From Strigamia acuminata (taxonomy: Eukaryota; Arthropoda; Chilopoda; Geophilomorpha; Linotaeniidae), in NCBI GenBank assembly GCA_949358305.1, contig OX442315.1, forward strand, positions 6,908,427 to 6,972,426: a stretch of 64,000 nt of DNA. The letters run 5' to 3'. The number at the start of each line of letters is the position of its first letter. The first letter of the stretch is position 1. Made by a program: the position numbers and the translations under genes. Below, piece by piece: positions 8,360 through 19,600 of this stretch. The notes below the pieces were generated by a model. That model had not been told where the DNA came from. It saw only the letters and a list, made by a program, of their open reading frames with translations, and ran no database searches.

Positions 8360-11185
8360 TCAATCCTTCTTGCTGGGACCCGACGCTGGATCCATCGCCT
8401 GGGCGAAACTCACTCCAGGGACGGGCGGCTCAGCGCCGGGCGGCACAACGCCGGGCGGCAAAACCAGATCTCCAACCAAGGCTGAAGACTGGTCGCGGGG
8501 GTCCTCGTGCTCGGAAATAAAGCACAAATCGTGGCCGCCGGCTGGCTCGTACGGGGCACGCCTCCTCTCATGCAGCCAAACCCGCGGAATGAACGCCGAA
8601 AACCCGGAATTGGTGTGCCGGATTGCGTTCGCCTCCGCGGCCGTTCGAGGCGCACGGTGGGCCCTCAGCAAACGCTGATGGAGGATCAAATCGGTGGTCT
8701 GGCGCACCTGGTTGTGTAGCCAAACGAATACCGATTTCCCCTTGTCTCTCTGCGCGAGGATGAATTTGCGCGTCGCCGTCGTCATCGACAGCTGAGAGAA
8801 CTCGTCACACAACTTCTCATAATAGTTCGTCTGAAGCTTTGCCGCTTTCGCTGGCTTGGCGCTCTTCGGAACTACCGCTTGTTGGACAGTCTCTTCCCGC
8901 GCTTGTTGGGCTGCGGGAGGCGTCAGGCTCTGGCGAGCGGCGGACATCGTTGGTGGCGTCCGACATAACAAGCGTCTGGGCTTACCCGCCGCATTTGATA
9001 GGACGGGTGTCTGTGGTGTCGCCGCTGGTGGCATCGGTGGCGGCGGCGGAGGTGGAGTTGGGGCTCCACGTGAAGCAGTCGAAGAGGCGGCGTCGCTCTC
9101 CATCGGCTCTTCACTCGTGACCATCATTGCGTGTGACTGCGCTGACGGTGTTGGCTCCCACGTGGTAACGGCGTGGCGGAAGGCCATGCTCCGCAACTTA
9201 TACCCCTCCCATTCGGGGTTCACCAGGTCCCGGGTCAGCTCGAAGCGAGTCATCGCCGGGTTGGGGAGAATGGCGCTCCATTCCCCAACGAGTGCGCGAG
9301 GTATCTGCACACCCTCTCTGTCTACTACGGACCAACAGGCCATCGCTTGTCGTCCGACCCCAAAGAGCGAGGGGGTCAATAACTGGACCATGATTTTCGT
9401 CAAAGCCAGCTGTAGACTGCGCCGATTTACAGGGTTGCTGCGATCAGGATCTGCAGCGAACGCGCGCGAGTGGTGCCGCATCATCGAAATCCCCCACTCG
9501 ACGAAATGGCGCTGAGTGACGTCGGCGCCCTGCAGAGCAGCGGCGGCGGCCCTCGGAACCTCCATCACAAATGCGAAGGCCAAGAGCTCTTCGATCGATG
9601 GATTGGCTGCTTCTCGAGCCAGCCGTGCGTTTTCGTCACGCTGTTCATACCACATCGCGGTGCGGTCGTGTCTTGCCTTGCTCGGGTAATATTCTCCGAA
9701 TCGGGCGTTATGGCATTCCCGCGCAATGCTCTGGTGAACGGGCAACATCACGGAGTCGTCGACGGCCAAGTTCGGCGTAGTGCTCGAACCCGGCATCGGC
9801 GGCGGCGGCGGAGGCTGCGTCGGCGGCGACAGCGTCAAGGACTGCTGTGCCGGCAACGGTTGCGACGTCGATGGCTGCGTCGGCAACAGCAACGTAAAAG
9901 ACTGTTGTGCTGGCGGTGGCAACGTCGCTTGTGCCTCAGTCGCTGTGACTTGAGGCGCCGGGGCGGACGTGACGGTGCTCGTCGGCGGAACGACGGCTGT
10001 GGGTCGCGAATTGACATATTCGCTTAACCACCGTGCCACTTCGTGTGGAATCACGGTACCATGCTCGACGACGCCCATCTTGCGGGCGAACTGCATCGCG
10101 GGGTCGAAACGCGACAACTTCTTGCGTTTCATCTGAGTGATGATCTCGCGAAGGTCCCGCGTGTCTGGCGCTAGGACGCGACGCTCCCCGGAAGATCGGC
10201 CACTCGACTTCGATCGTGCCTCTCTCGCTTCCTTCGCTTCGATTGCTTTGAGAGCGTGTTCGGGAAGGGGAATTCCCCGCGCCTCGCAGCGAGCGAAATA
10301 CCGCTCTTTGCGGTCTCGTTTCCGCTGCTCACGGTGAGTCAGCGGATGTCTGCCGACACGGGGACGAGAGACTCGCTCTTCGTCACCCGAAATCCAGACT
10401 TCTCGAGTCTCTTTACCGTCTTTCATCTGACGGTTGACGAACACCCTTGGTCTGGTGTAATTTGCGGGGTCGCGCGGTGGCTGCGCTGACGTTCCCGCTC
10501 CGTCGTTGACGGTCGAGTGCTGTTCGACGCACTGTTTCTTCGACCGTCCCGGGGAGCGCGATTCGCTGCCCCCGGTTCCCTTGGAGCGCTTGCGCTTCCT
10601 TGGGAAATTATACTTGGGGCCGAGAATTCCCAAATAGTGGAGTTGCCACATTTCAGCTTGTGACGTGAGAATCCCCATTCTCGGTCGCCACTGTGGCGTA
10701 ACTTCTCCCTGCCGAATCTGCTCGCACCACAGATGTATATCGGCGGTGCTCATTCCGTCGTCTTGCAAAATCCGCTCTGCAACCGCCGGCGCAGTGTCAA
10801 TTAGCTGCTGGCGGTAGTGTTGATACACTTCTTCGCGGGCCTCCTCGGTCTCGGCCGCTTGCCACGCGAACAACACATGCTCCTCCGCCGGCCTGCCGGA
10901 GTATTGGCTCGACAGGGCCGGGTGGAAGATTGGTGACTTCGGGTCATCGATGCGAGCGAGCTCTGCAGCGACGACGTTTCGCACCGACTCCGGGAACGCG
11001 TCCAGGAGTGTACAATCGTTAACCCAACGCTTGGCGAGGGCGCGCGAAAATAACACGCGCAGGCGGTATGGCTTTGCATCTTCGCCAAAGCAGCGGCGCA
11101 GAAAATCGGGCAGTACGCCTCGATAAATGCCCGCTCGCACTATGCATGCGGGGCTGAGCGCTCCCCACGTGTCTCGGAGCTCCAT
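8360..11185 (-). CDS. G2 third gene, main exon (env-position protein of unknown function, about 941 aa)
   Basis: The exon starts at an ATG at 11185 that follows directly after a CATTGCAG acceptor, phase 0 with exon 1 (11983-12075). The frame is open further upstream, but only from a TTG. That extension encodes a hydrophobic stretch which would be intronic, so it should not be read as a signal peptide. Shared blocks: RDTWGAL..GIYRGVLP at the start; SQAEMWQLHYLGILG; the middle block LQLALTKIMVQLL, RQAMACWSVVDREGVQIPRAL, LRSMAFRHA; and the C-terminal block FVWLHNQVRQ, HQRLLRAHRAP, VWLHERR, GGHDLCFISEHEDP. Lys/Arg/Ser-rich and Pro/Gln/Thr-rich linkers separate the blocks. Similarity to the G1 protein is clear, to G3 weaker. 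No known domain, membrane helix or catalytic motif was recognised. Confidence 0.78.
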   Translation of the reverse strand: MELRDTWGALSPACIVRAGIYRGVLPDFLRRCFGEDAKPYRLRVLFSRALAKRWVNDCTLLDAFPESVRNVVAAELARIDDPKSPIFHPALSSQYSGRPAEEHVLFAWQAAETEEAREEVYQHYRQQLIDTAPAVAERILQDDGMSTADIHLWCEQIRQGEVTPQWRPRMGILTSQAEMWQLHYLGILGPKYNFPRKRKRSKGTGGSESRSPGRSKKQCVEQHSTVNDGAGTSAQPPRDPANYTRPRVFVNRQMKDGKETREVWISGDEERVSRPRVGRHPLTHREQRKRDRKERYFARCEARGIPLPEHALKAIEAKEAREARSKSSGRSSGERRVLAPDTRDLREIITQMKRKKLSRFDPAMQFARKMGVVEHGTVIPHEVARWLSEYVNSRPTAVVPPTSTVTSAPAPQVTATEAQATLPPPAQQSFTLLLPTQPSTSQPLPAQQSLTLSPPTQPPPPPPMPGSSTTPNLAVDDSVMLPVHQSIARECHNARFGEYYPSKARHDRTAMWYEQRDENARLAREAANPSIEELLAFAFVMEVPRAAAAALQGADVTQRHFVEWGISMMRHHSRAFAADPDRSNPVNRRSLQLALTKIMVQLLTPSLFGVGRQAMACWSVVDREGVQIPRALVGEWSAILPNPAMTRFELTRDLVNPEWEGYKLRSMAFRHAVTTWEPTPSAQSHAMMVTSEEPMESDAASSTASRGAPTPPPPPPPMPPAATPQTPVLSNAAGKPRRLLCRTPPTMSAARQSLTPPAAQQAREETVQQAVVPKSAKPAKAAKLQTNYYEKLCDEFSQLSMTTATRKFILAQRDKGKSVFVWLHNQVRQTTDLILHQRLLRAHRAPRTAAEANAIRHTNSGFSAFIPRVWLHERRRAPYEPAGGHDLCFISEHEDPRDQSSALVGDLVLPPGVVPPGAEPPVPGVSFAQAMDPASGPSKKD

Positions 11186-11982
11186 CTGCAATGATGGAAA
11201 CAAAATAATTAATAAAATCGCCAATAACACGGAGATAAATAGGGGGTGGGCTCGAGGAACGTCGCTGAAACGTGCGACCGTTCGTCGAGTCCTATTCCTG
11301 TTCATTGATTCGTCCTTGTCAGGAAGAAAAGAGTCTTCTTGGCACATCTGGTTCACGTCCAATGATAACCACGAGACGGAATCGAGCGTATTAATCCGGA
11401 AATTTTTCTTCGGATTATTTAATTTAAAATTAAACTGTAAATTCGTATTAAACCAATAAATTCGCGAAATCGTTCGTGAAAATCTCCAATGACAATTTTA
11501 GAACATGTAAACAAATGTTCTTGTCGTGAATTAACTTGTAAAGAAATAAATTTATTTAATAATAACTCCAAAATTCGGAGTTAAAGTCGAGTTAAAAACG
11601 AATCTAAAATAAATTAGTGTCATCGGAAAAATTCGCAAATAAAATAACAAATAAAAATAGAAAACAACGTTCTATAAATTATTCCAAAATCTATCCAATA
11701 AATTATTCCCATTTCTGGAATATAAAAAGAAAGCTCGTTTCCTTTGTCTCGTTCGTGTCAATTGTCGTGAGTCATCTTCAAGGAGCGAGGCGACAGTTTG
11801 TCTGCTATCGCGTCCTTGAAGACAAATAATAGGAGAAAATACAATCGCTCTCGCGATCGTGGATATTAGTATAATAATTATACACTATTTCGAACGCAGA
11901 GCGTTCATGTCAAGTATTAGTCAAGTGTATCTTTAATTCGACCGCACGGAGCTAAATCTCGTGCGGCGATGCCGACTACTAC
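11186..11982 (-). other. Probable intron of the G2 third gene
   Basis: 797 bp bounded on the element strand by CAG|GTAGTA and CATTGCAG|ATGG. It is AT-rich, with no coding signal that I trust. Confidence 0.5.
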
Positions 11983-12075
11983 CTGATCGGGTGGAACTAC
12001 GTTAATGTCCTGGTCCCAATTCTCGTCATGATGCTCGATTTCAAGCATTTCCTCATCCCCTCCTTCCTCAGCCAT
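11983..12075 (-). CDS. G2 third gene, exon 1 (31-codon acidic leader exon)
   Basis: The ATG at 12075 opens MAEEGGDEEM... through HDENWDQDIN to ...PPDQ, ending CAG|GTAGTA in phase 0. The acidic composition and the ENWD motif match exon 1 of G1. An upstream in-frame TTG extends the frame but is not needed. I infer a spliced subgenomic mRNA that uses this ATG for the third gene. Confidence 0.55.
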
Positions 12076-12554
12076 CGTGAGGATTGCGCGTTCAGTCAGA
12101 CCACGATGAAAAAACTTAAAACTCCTCGTAAAATGGATCAAAAACTCGGTTAAAAATAAACTCGATGCGTATCATGTGCGGACGACGATCAGCTGATTTA
12201 GCGGAAGTCCGGGTGAAAACGAGGCAATCGTGGTGGGTTCTGGGTAATTTTACTCCAGAACCAGGTGTTTATGACTTGTGCGCAACAGCCCGTGCGCATG
12301 TTACGCTACGGGGCTCCTTTGTTTCTACGCCCGTGCGCGATCGCTGCTACGGGGTCTTTTGCACGCGGTATCCGACCCGTGCCGATAATTTTGCTACGGC
12401 TCCCGCGTTTCCACGCCATCTCGTGACGTGAATTCGACCGATATCCGCTTTGTTGGACTTAGCGAACTTTTTCGAGTCTCGGATTTTGATGGCTAGCGCT
12501 GTCGATCGATTAATTTTTTTGTTTTTCAGCGTCGCCATCGACTCGTAACGTTTT
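12076..12554 (-). other. G2 spacer between pol and the third gene
   Basis: About 480 bp after the pol stop. I found no supported ORF. A leader splice acceptor for the subgenomic RNA could lie here, but none stands out. Confidence 0.4.
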
Positions 12555-15500
12555 CTACTCCTTTCCTACGACCTTTCCGTCTTTTATAAACGGATTACTT
12601 CTACGAAGCCGCAGGTGATGAGTCGAGACAGGTACGATTTCTTTTATTTTTTGTGTCTGTACCTCCTCATGTGTATTTCTTTTTTTATCCGTGTTTTTTG
12701 TGTTTGTTTCAGGAGTTTCTCCTGTTTCCCCCCCGACCAAAATTGGATCCGGAACGGATTCAACTATCTCGTTTACCGGAGGTGGAGGGGCGTCGAAATA
12801 CTCCTCGTTGTCACTTGGCGGTGCTTTCTCCGACTCGCCAGCGAACATATCGACGATTTGGCCATCAGTTTTAGACTTGACTTGGCCTTTTGCCCACATT
12901 TCTTGCGCGAATTCCGGAATGTACGGAGTTAACTCTCGTACCTGGATCGACTTATGCTCGGTATTGTCCTCGAGCTTACGTAATTTATACGCGTTACCGC
13001 CATGCTTGCCGATGATCACATACGGACCATCTCTCTTGTCGGCCAAGCTGGCGGTGATTCCTCTCGCTGCATTTGAGAGGGTGTGTGCATCTTTCCACAC
13101 CAAATCATTGATCTCGAAATTCACAAATTTTCTACCGCTTTTATCTTGTAAAATGCGGTCGCGCATATTAAAAATGTGCGCCATCATGTGCTTGTACGTG
13201 TTGGAGATGGTTTGCTCCAATTTATACACGTACTCATTTGGTTTCTCAGGGTCCACCACATTTACCGCATCTGCCACTCGTGGGTCCCAAGGCACTCGTA
13301 GCTCCCGGGCGAAGTTGAGGTAGGCCGGAGAAAAATCTCTCGTCCTCGAGACTGTTGTTCGTATGCTGAACGCGATCTCCCTCAAGTATTCATCCCACCT
13401 ATTGTGGATGTCAGTGAATATGCTTAGTGCATATTTAATGTCCCTGTTGAGTCGCTCAACGGGATTTGTTCTGGGATTGTAGGTCGAAGTATGTGACGCC
13501 ACAATCCCGAATTTCTTACAAAAATTACCCCAAATTTTCGAGATAAATTGGGGTCCGTTATCGGATATTATTTTACGTGGAAATCCGTAACGTAACGCTA
13601 CGTCGTAGATACATTCAACGATTTTTTCTGCTGAAGGTCTAGCGACGGCGTACAACTCGGGCCAACGAGTCGCCACGTCCATTATAACGATAATGTACGC
13701 ATTTTTATTTCCCGTAACGGGTTTTGGGCCCATCACATCGACACTTAAACAATCAAAAGGCGCGTGAGGCCCTAAGAAAATAGTTTCGAATGGTGATTTA
13801 CTCCTCGGCTTGCACGCTTGACATCGCTGACATTGGTGGACAAAAAGAGCAATATCTTTTTTCATCCCTGTCCAGTGAAAAAGCTGTGTAGCACGATAGA
13901 GTGTTCTGCTTACTCCCGCATGGCTTGCAAGCGGGTGCCCGTGTAACAACCACAGCACGCGACCGATTAAGGAAGCAGGTATTACTACCTTTACTGCGGT
14001 GTCCGATTCACTCAAGTCATCTTGGTGATTTGGGTGATGTTTCACCAAAAGGCCGTCATCCAATAGGTAATCTATGGATTCGTGTGCATAACGACGCTTC
14101 TGCCTTCTGGTTAAGTTGGGCGGATATTTTCCTGTCAGTACGAATCTAGCTCTGTCCTGACATTTTTTGTCTAATTTTTGTTGCACAATTATTTCCTCTC
14201 TTGTCGGGGGATTGCTTCGCACTTGCTTGCCGACATGAGCGTGGAAGGCGCTTAGAAGCGGGTCATTTATTCTCCGCTCTAGCTTAAATTCCTTCTTTGC
14301 ATCTGGGTAATTGTCAGCAGCTGGTTGGTATAACCGCGTCCAAAATCCACAGAATTTTACATCTGCTGGAGACGCGGTGGGAATTTCATTCATCTTCCTT
14401 AAATCCCAACGGTGACAACTCGTAGGGCAATAAATGATGCGGGAGTCATCCTCGCCATCATCGTCAGCGTCGATAGGATCTGACACTGGTGCCCGTGACA
14501 GAGCGTCAGCCACGACGTTATATTTGCCGGGCTTGTATTGAATGGTCAAGTCGCATGCCATCAGTTCTAACTGCCATCTGGCTAGTCGACCGGCTGGCTC
14601 CTTTAATTTCATCAGCCATTGTAACGCTTGATGATCTGTGTGGACTACAAATTTGGTATATTCGAGATAATCTCTGAATTTCCTTATAGCCCACACAACT
14701 GCCAAACACTCCAACTCTGTGGCGTTGTAATTTTTTTCAGCGCCTTGGAGTTTGCGACTTATAAACATGCACGGCAGGTCTTGTTCGACTCCGTCGCGCA
14801 CGTGTGTTTGGAGCAACGCCGCTCCTAACCCAACTCTGCTGGCGTCCGTATGTAATATGAACGGCCGGTTTAAGTCGGGTAGAGGCATTACGCCGACTTC
14901 CGTCAGCATCCTCTTTATCGCATTAAATGCGATGTTGCACTCATTTGACCATACAAATTCATTTTCATTCTTCAGGAGGTCGGTAACTGGGGCTGCCACT
15001 TCAGCTAGACCCGGTAGCAACCTGCCGAAGAAATTTATCATTCCCATAAACCGTTGGACACCTTTAACGTCCTCGGGTGGTGGGAAACGATTAATCGCAT
15101 CGATTTTTTCGGGGCCAATAGCTAACCCATTGACTCCAATGCGATAACCCAGGAAGGCAAGCTCCTTTCGACAGAACTTGCTCTTGCCCGGGTGAACGTG
15201 TAACCCAGCTTTTGCCAGCCGGGTGAGCACTTGGTCGATGTGCTCAATGTGCTCTTCGAATGTTTTAGAGGCAATAACTATGTCATCTAGGTATGCCCAC
15301 ACAAACTGATGCAGGATATCACCCAATACGCTTTCGATTAGTCTCTGAAAGGTACTGGGAGCATTCACTAAACCAAACGGCATGACGTTGAACATCAACC
15401 GTCCAATTGGCGAGTAAAATGCTGTTTTTAGCTTATCCTCTGGCCTCATCTCAACTTGCCAGTATCCCTTTGACAGATCCATCGTCGTAACCCAAGAAAA

Positions 15501-16679
15501 GGGGCTAAGCTCTCTCAAAATGGATTCGATAGACGGCATCTGTATGGGATCTATCTCTGTCACCGCGTTTAATGGGCGGTAATCAATGCATAGACGCGGA
15601 TCCGAGCCCGGGCGCATCACGAGCACAACTCGCGTCGCGTATTCTCCCTGGGCCTCGGAGACAATGCCACTGTCTAGCATTTCTTGGCACATTTTTTGCA
15701 CTATTTCACGTTTTTGCGGATTCATTCCCTTATACGCAACTCGTATAGGTTTATTATCCGTCAATTTAATCTCGTGAATAGCCCTATTCGTTCGGCCCGG
15801 TTTTTTCGACAGGATCCCCTCATATTTAAGTAGGACCCTTCGTAGGGCTGCCGCTTCGTTTAATTCTAAAGCGGCGTCGGCGACAAGCGTTTCCACTACA
15901 TTGTCCCGTTGCAATTCTGCTACGAATGCTTTAAAATCGTAGTCTTGACCGAATTTCTTTAGGCCTTTCTCCCACTGTGTCTTGTCGGCCGCTTCTTTGA
16001 TAAGAGCTGGTGGCACGACAATTGCGGGTCTTTCTCTATCATTTCTGATATAATTCCAAGATTTCGTTATTGGATTTGGTTGTATTTCCATTGACGCCAT
16101 GAGGTCTAAGCCCAACAGAAAAATTCTGTCGCACGTGGGCAGGACCAGGAAAGGGTGCTGTTCTACCCCTCCGAGCCACTCCATGGTCAATAATATAACT
16201 CCTTTTGGACGCGCCATTCCGTTGGCGGTTTTTAGACGTACATTTTTATTAACGCCTTTTATCTTATCGGTGAGACCCAATGATGCTACTATGTCTTCGG
16301 AAACGAACGAGCGATCTGCTCCCGAGTCTAGCAGTCCCATAATTTTTTCGCGTTCTATTGTCATGGGCAGCATACATAGGCGGTTGGTGTATTCGACCGC
16401 CACGTTGCACATGAAAACACGAAATTCTTCTGTGTCTTCGACTACTTGAGGTAATTCTTCAAGCAGTAGGTTCGGTTCTTCCGCCTCAGCCTCGGCGTTT
16501 GCGGTAATAACCTGCAAAGCGTTGTTGGCCCTGTCTTGAATTTGGGCGTTAGCTATGGCACTACCCATTTCTTTGACTGGTGGCGGTTTATCGAACCCTT
16601 TGTTAAACCCCTTCTTCTTCATGAATAGCGCAGACGGTCGAGAAGTTATTTCTTCGCCGCCTGCGCTGACTCGTTTTTT
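12555..16679 (-). CDS. pol: G2 Pol polyprotein: protease, reverse transcriptase, RNase H, integrase
   Basis: From the first ATG (16622) there are 1355 codons, and the frame is open upstream to the frameshift heptamer at 16673-16679. Pol is therefore most likely made as a Gag-Pol fusion. Residues from the ATG: aspartic protease LLDSGADRSF at about 97-106; RT about 295-485, with LCIDYRPLN, MDLSKGYWQ, MPFGLVNAPSTFQRL and catalytic YLDD at 444-447; RNase H about 585-700 (HTDASRVGLGAALL, TELECLAVVWAIRKF). The integrase has an HHCC zinc module (HGHPLASH...CQRCQACKPR) and a D,D,E core (LSVDVMGP, IISDNGPQF, NPVERLNRD), then a GPY/F module (KRDGPYVIIGKHGG). There is no chromodomain. All catalytic residues are present and no stop interrupts the frame. 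The tail is acidic and Lys-rich. Confidence 0.95.
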   Translation of the reverse strand, partial: KKRVSAGGEEITSRPSALFMKKKGFNKGFDKPPPVKEMGSAIANAQIQDRANNALQVITANAEAEAEEPNLLLEELPQVVEDTEEFRVFMCNVAVEYTNRLCMLPMTIEREKIMGLLDSGADRSFVSEDIVASLGLTDKIKGVNKNVRLKTANGMARPKGVILLTMEWLGGVEQHPFLVLPTCDRIFLLGLDLMASMEIQPNPITKSWNYIRNDRERPAIVVPPALIKEAADKTQWEKGLKKFGQDYDFKAFVAELQRDNVVETLVADAALELNEAAALRRVLLKYEGILSKKPGRTNRAIHEIKLTDNKPIRVAYKGMNPQKREIVQKMCQEMLDSGIVSEAQGEYATRVVLVMRPGSDPRLCIDYRPLNAVTEIDPIQMPSIESILRELSPFSWVTTMDLSKGYWQVEMRPEDKLKTAFYSPIGRLMFNVMPFGLVNAPSTFQRLIESVLGDILHQFVWAYLDDIVIASKTFEEHIEHIDQVLTRLAKAGLHVHPGKSKFCRKELAFLGYRIGVNGLAIGPEKIDAINRFPPPEDVKGVQRFMGMINFFGRLLPGLAEVAAPVTDLLKNENEFVWSNECNIAFNAIKRMLTEVGVMPLPDLNRPFILHTDASRVGLGAALLQTHVRDGVEQDLPCMFISRKLQGAEKNYNATELECLAVVWAIRKFRDYLEYTKFVVHTDHQALQWLMKLKEPAGRLARWQLELMACDLTIQYKPGKYNVVADALSRAPVSDPIDADDDGEDDSRIIYCPTSCHRWDLRKMNEIPTASPADVKFCGFWTRLYQPAADNYPDAKKEFKLERRINDPLLSAFHAHVGKQVRSNPPTREEIIVQQKLDKKCQDRARFVLTGKYPPNLTRRQKRRYAHESIDYLLDDGLLVKHHPNHQDDLSESDTAVKVVIPASLIGRVLWLLHGHPLASHAGVSRTLYRATQLFHWTGMKKDIALFVHQCQRCQACKPRSKSPFETIFLGPHAPFDCLSVDVMGPKPVTGNKNAYIIVIMDVATRWPELYAVARPSAEKIVECIYDVALRYGFPRKIISDNGPQFISKIWGNFCKKFGIVASHTSTYNPRTNPVERLNRDIKYALSIFTDIHNRWDEYLREIAFSIRTTVSRTRDFSPAYLNFARELRVPWDPRVADAVNVVDPEKPNEYVYKLEQTISNTYKHMMAHIFNMRDRILQDKSGRKFVNFEINDLVWKDAHTLSNAARGITASLADKRDGPYVIIGKHGGNAYKLRKLEDNTEHKSIQVRELTPYIPEFAQEMWAKGQVKSKTDGQIVDMFAGESEKAPPSDNEEYFDAPPPPVNEIVESVPDPILVGGETGETPETNTKNTDKKRNTHEEVQTQKIKEIVPVSTHHLRLRRSNPFIKDGKVVGKE

Positions 16680-16691
16680 GACTCGTTTTTT
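16627..16691 (-). promoter_or_regulatory. G2 gag-pol -1 ribosomal frameshift signal (two A AAA AAC heptamers plus hairpin)
   Basis: In the gag frame the sequence reads GCA AAA AAC GAG TCA AAA AAC. That gives two canonical slippery heptamers, at 16685-16691 and 16673-16679 (plus-strand coordinates). From the second, a 5-nt spacer leads to AGCGCAG (16661-16667), which pairs perfectly with CTGCGCT (16627-16633). GAAG/CTTC can extend the inner stem across the gag stop. The -1 frame is open from the heptamers into pol. Heptamer, spacer and stem fit the usual eukaryotic -1 signal. Confidence 0.8.
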
Positions 16692-19600
16692 GCCATGGCG
16701 AGTTTAATCTCTGCCATCTGCTTCATTATTGCATCAAACTTAGCGTCTTCTTTCGCTGTTCTTGGGCACTCATTGGAATAGTGATCCGGTTGGTTACACT
16801 TGAAACAACGAATATTTGATTTGTCTCTTGGGGCTTCAGTCGATTTCTTTTTTTCAGAGTCTCCTTTCGACGGTGGCGTGTAATTTTTCCGAAAATACTT
16901 CGGAATTCGGCCGGCATTTGGTTTTAACCTGGCGCGAAATTCTTCTACCGCTCTATCTCGATGGATGAGATGTACTAGCGGTCCTTCTTCATCGCAACCC
17001 GTTGATAAGGTATCGCGATAGCTTCGTATTTCTTCGTCCGTCGAATAATCGTCTTTTTCTTCTTTTTCGTCTGATTTTCCGGCATCTTGTCCGGCTTCCT
17101 CCCCCTCCTTGACCTCCTCCAGTGTCGCTTGCATGGCTGACGCTGTCGGTGCCTTTTTAGGGGCGGCCAAAGGGTTGGAAGGCAGCGTGGATGTCAGTTT
17201 ATTTTTTATTTGTAAACCAACGCTAGCTTCTGCCAGCTCCATTATACCGCTAAGATATTCAGTAGGGCGCATGATTTTGTCTGTCGCCCCATATCTTTCC
17301 GCACTCAACTTGAGACGGTTTGCGGTTGCTGCTTTCTCCGCTTCGGGTAAAGCGGAATAATACCTCTTCTCGATATCTATCGTGTTCTCGAACAGGAAGG
17401 CGCTCATCTCCTCGTAGCTACCTCCTGTCGGTGCCCTTTCTTCAAGTAGCACCCGTTGCGAGTACTCCGACAAACCGCCGAGAAAGAAAAGGTTGAATCC
17501 CGTGGCATGAAATTCCATCGGGGCCTTTTCGAACAACAATCTGGCGCGAATGTCGTAATCCATTATGGTTTCACCAGGCATCTGGCGAAGACCTCGCATC
17601 TTTCGGCTCACCTCTTCGGGTGTCTCGCCGTAGCGCAGGTCGAATCTCATTAAAAAGTCGTCCCAATTGACGCCTTTCAATCCTTGGTACCACTCACGTG
17701 CCGAGCCTGTCATTAGCTCGACAATACCGTGGGTGAGCATGTCTCCTACGGTGGCTTTAGTGGCAGTCTTAATTCGAATTACTTCGTCAAGGAAGCGATC
17801 TCCCGCTTTCCATGACCCGTCGAAACGGTTCTGAATATAAAATTGCCACCTAATATTCCCGGTAACACTCATGGTGTCACGTCGGGAGACAGCGTATTTT
17901 TTCTTTACGCGGTCACCAGTGTTACGATTACGATCATTTCGTTTGCTCAGATCGATTCCTTCGGCTTTTAACGAGCCAAGCAGGGCTCTTCCAAGCTCTC
18001 CCATCGTATACTGCCGACCCGTCGAATCGGTAAACGCGCTTTGTCGGGGAAGGTCCTGAAACTCCTCCCGTCGGTGGCCGCTATTTTCCGATCGACGTCG
18101 TTTCTCTTTATCGCGCGGAGAGTTGGACCTCTTCCGGCGATTACTGGATTTATCCTTTCGTCTGTCGTCGTTGGACGAGGGGTCGGAGCTGGGGTCGGGA
18201 GACGGTGAGTGGCGTGGCAGGTCGCGCCGTGAAGAGCTTGACTCTTTCCGGCCTCTACGACGGTCGTCACGTTCCCTTTCCCTGCGTTCATCGCGTTCTC
18301 TTTCCCTTCGTCTCTCTCCGGAACCTCTCTCCGAATCGTGATGACTGGGTGCATTCGACTCCAGTCCATCCGACGACGAATCACTGTTTCCGTAGTGATA
18401 CTGTTGCTGTCCTCTTTCGCGTTGACGTTCCTCTCGTGACGATGTGCGGTCTTCGGAATGTTTTCTCGAAGGTCCGTCGTCTTTGAGGATGGGCACCGGC
18501 TGTGGCCAGTCGCTACCCCGCGGGTCGTCGCGTTGTCGGCTCGTGTGAGTCTGTTCTTCGTTACGATGCGCGTTGTTCGCATTTATTAATCGGTTGATAG
18601 CGTTGTTAGTATTATCGTCTAACGCCATCATGCGGGGTCGAACGCGTTGTCCGGTCGAAACTTCCCGTTTGCGTGGAGTGACTGGCACTTCCTTTTTTCG
18701 CTCGGGTTTGGGGCTGACCTTCGGCGTGCGCTTCGGGTCGCCTTCGACGCTCTCGTCGGACAATTCGGACGAGCTAACTTCTGGCTTGCGAACGGATTTT
18801 GGTTTGTCTCGTTGCAGCCTAGCCATGAAAGCTTGTTCAGCTTCTTGCTGAGAATGGAATGCATAACGATGTGCATGTAAAGCTCGATCAACTATTTCAA
18901 CCTCTTCTGGAGTAGTCGGAACGCGCTGGGATTTGCCGTACTCGAGAGCTCGCGCTTCTCTTTCCGCCAGCTTCCGCTTTCTCTCGCGGATGGCTTGTCG
19001 GGCCTCATTCTCGGCATCCGCTTCGAATTGAGCGGAGTCTACCATTTGTTGAGCGTATGCGTCTTCAACAACGGTGATTTCTGGGGATAACCTGTGCGCT
19101 CTTAAAGCTGCACGTACGATTTGTAATGTTTCGTACACAGTTATTTTCCCCGTTGGCAGAGTGTATCGTACACCTTCTGCCTGTGCCAACTGCATCGTGT
19201 CAACCAATGTGGCCGAGACGCTGTAAGGCTGGCTCGGAACACGCTCAGTTTTTGACGCATTGGACTTGTGTCCTTCGGACCTGACCGAAGCTGGGCGGCT
19301 TTGCGTAATTGGCGTGTTTAGTGCCGAATTAGCTGTCGTATTTGAGGCCGTCTTTTGTATCGGAGACGCCGCTTTCGGACTGCCCACCTCGGTGTCGTGC
19401 GTTAGACGAGGCGATTGGTTACGGGATAAAACCTCGTTTCCGCTCGTCTCGCCGTCACGGTTAGAACGCGGCAGTTTGGAGTGAGATTGCTCTTCACCCC
19501 GCTCTGTCTCGTCCAATCGCTGCCTCGTCTCGGAACGAGACGGGTGCGATGCCTCTGATGCGCTTCTGCGATCGGGTTTAGGCTTGCGCCGTTTTTGCCT

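Noticed and set aside
11186-11362. N-terminal hydrophobic segment of the G2 third gene as a signal peptide or membrane anchor of an Env
   Set aside because: It begins at a TTG and lies upstream of a good splice acceptor; G1 and G3 have nothing similar.
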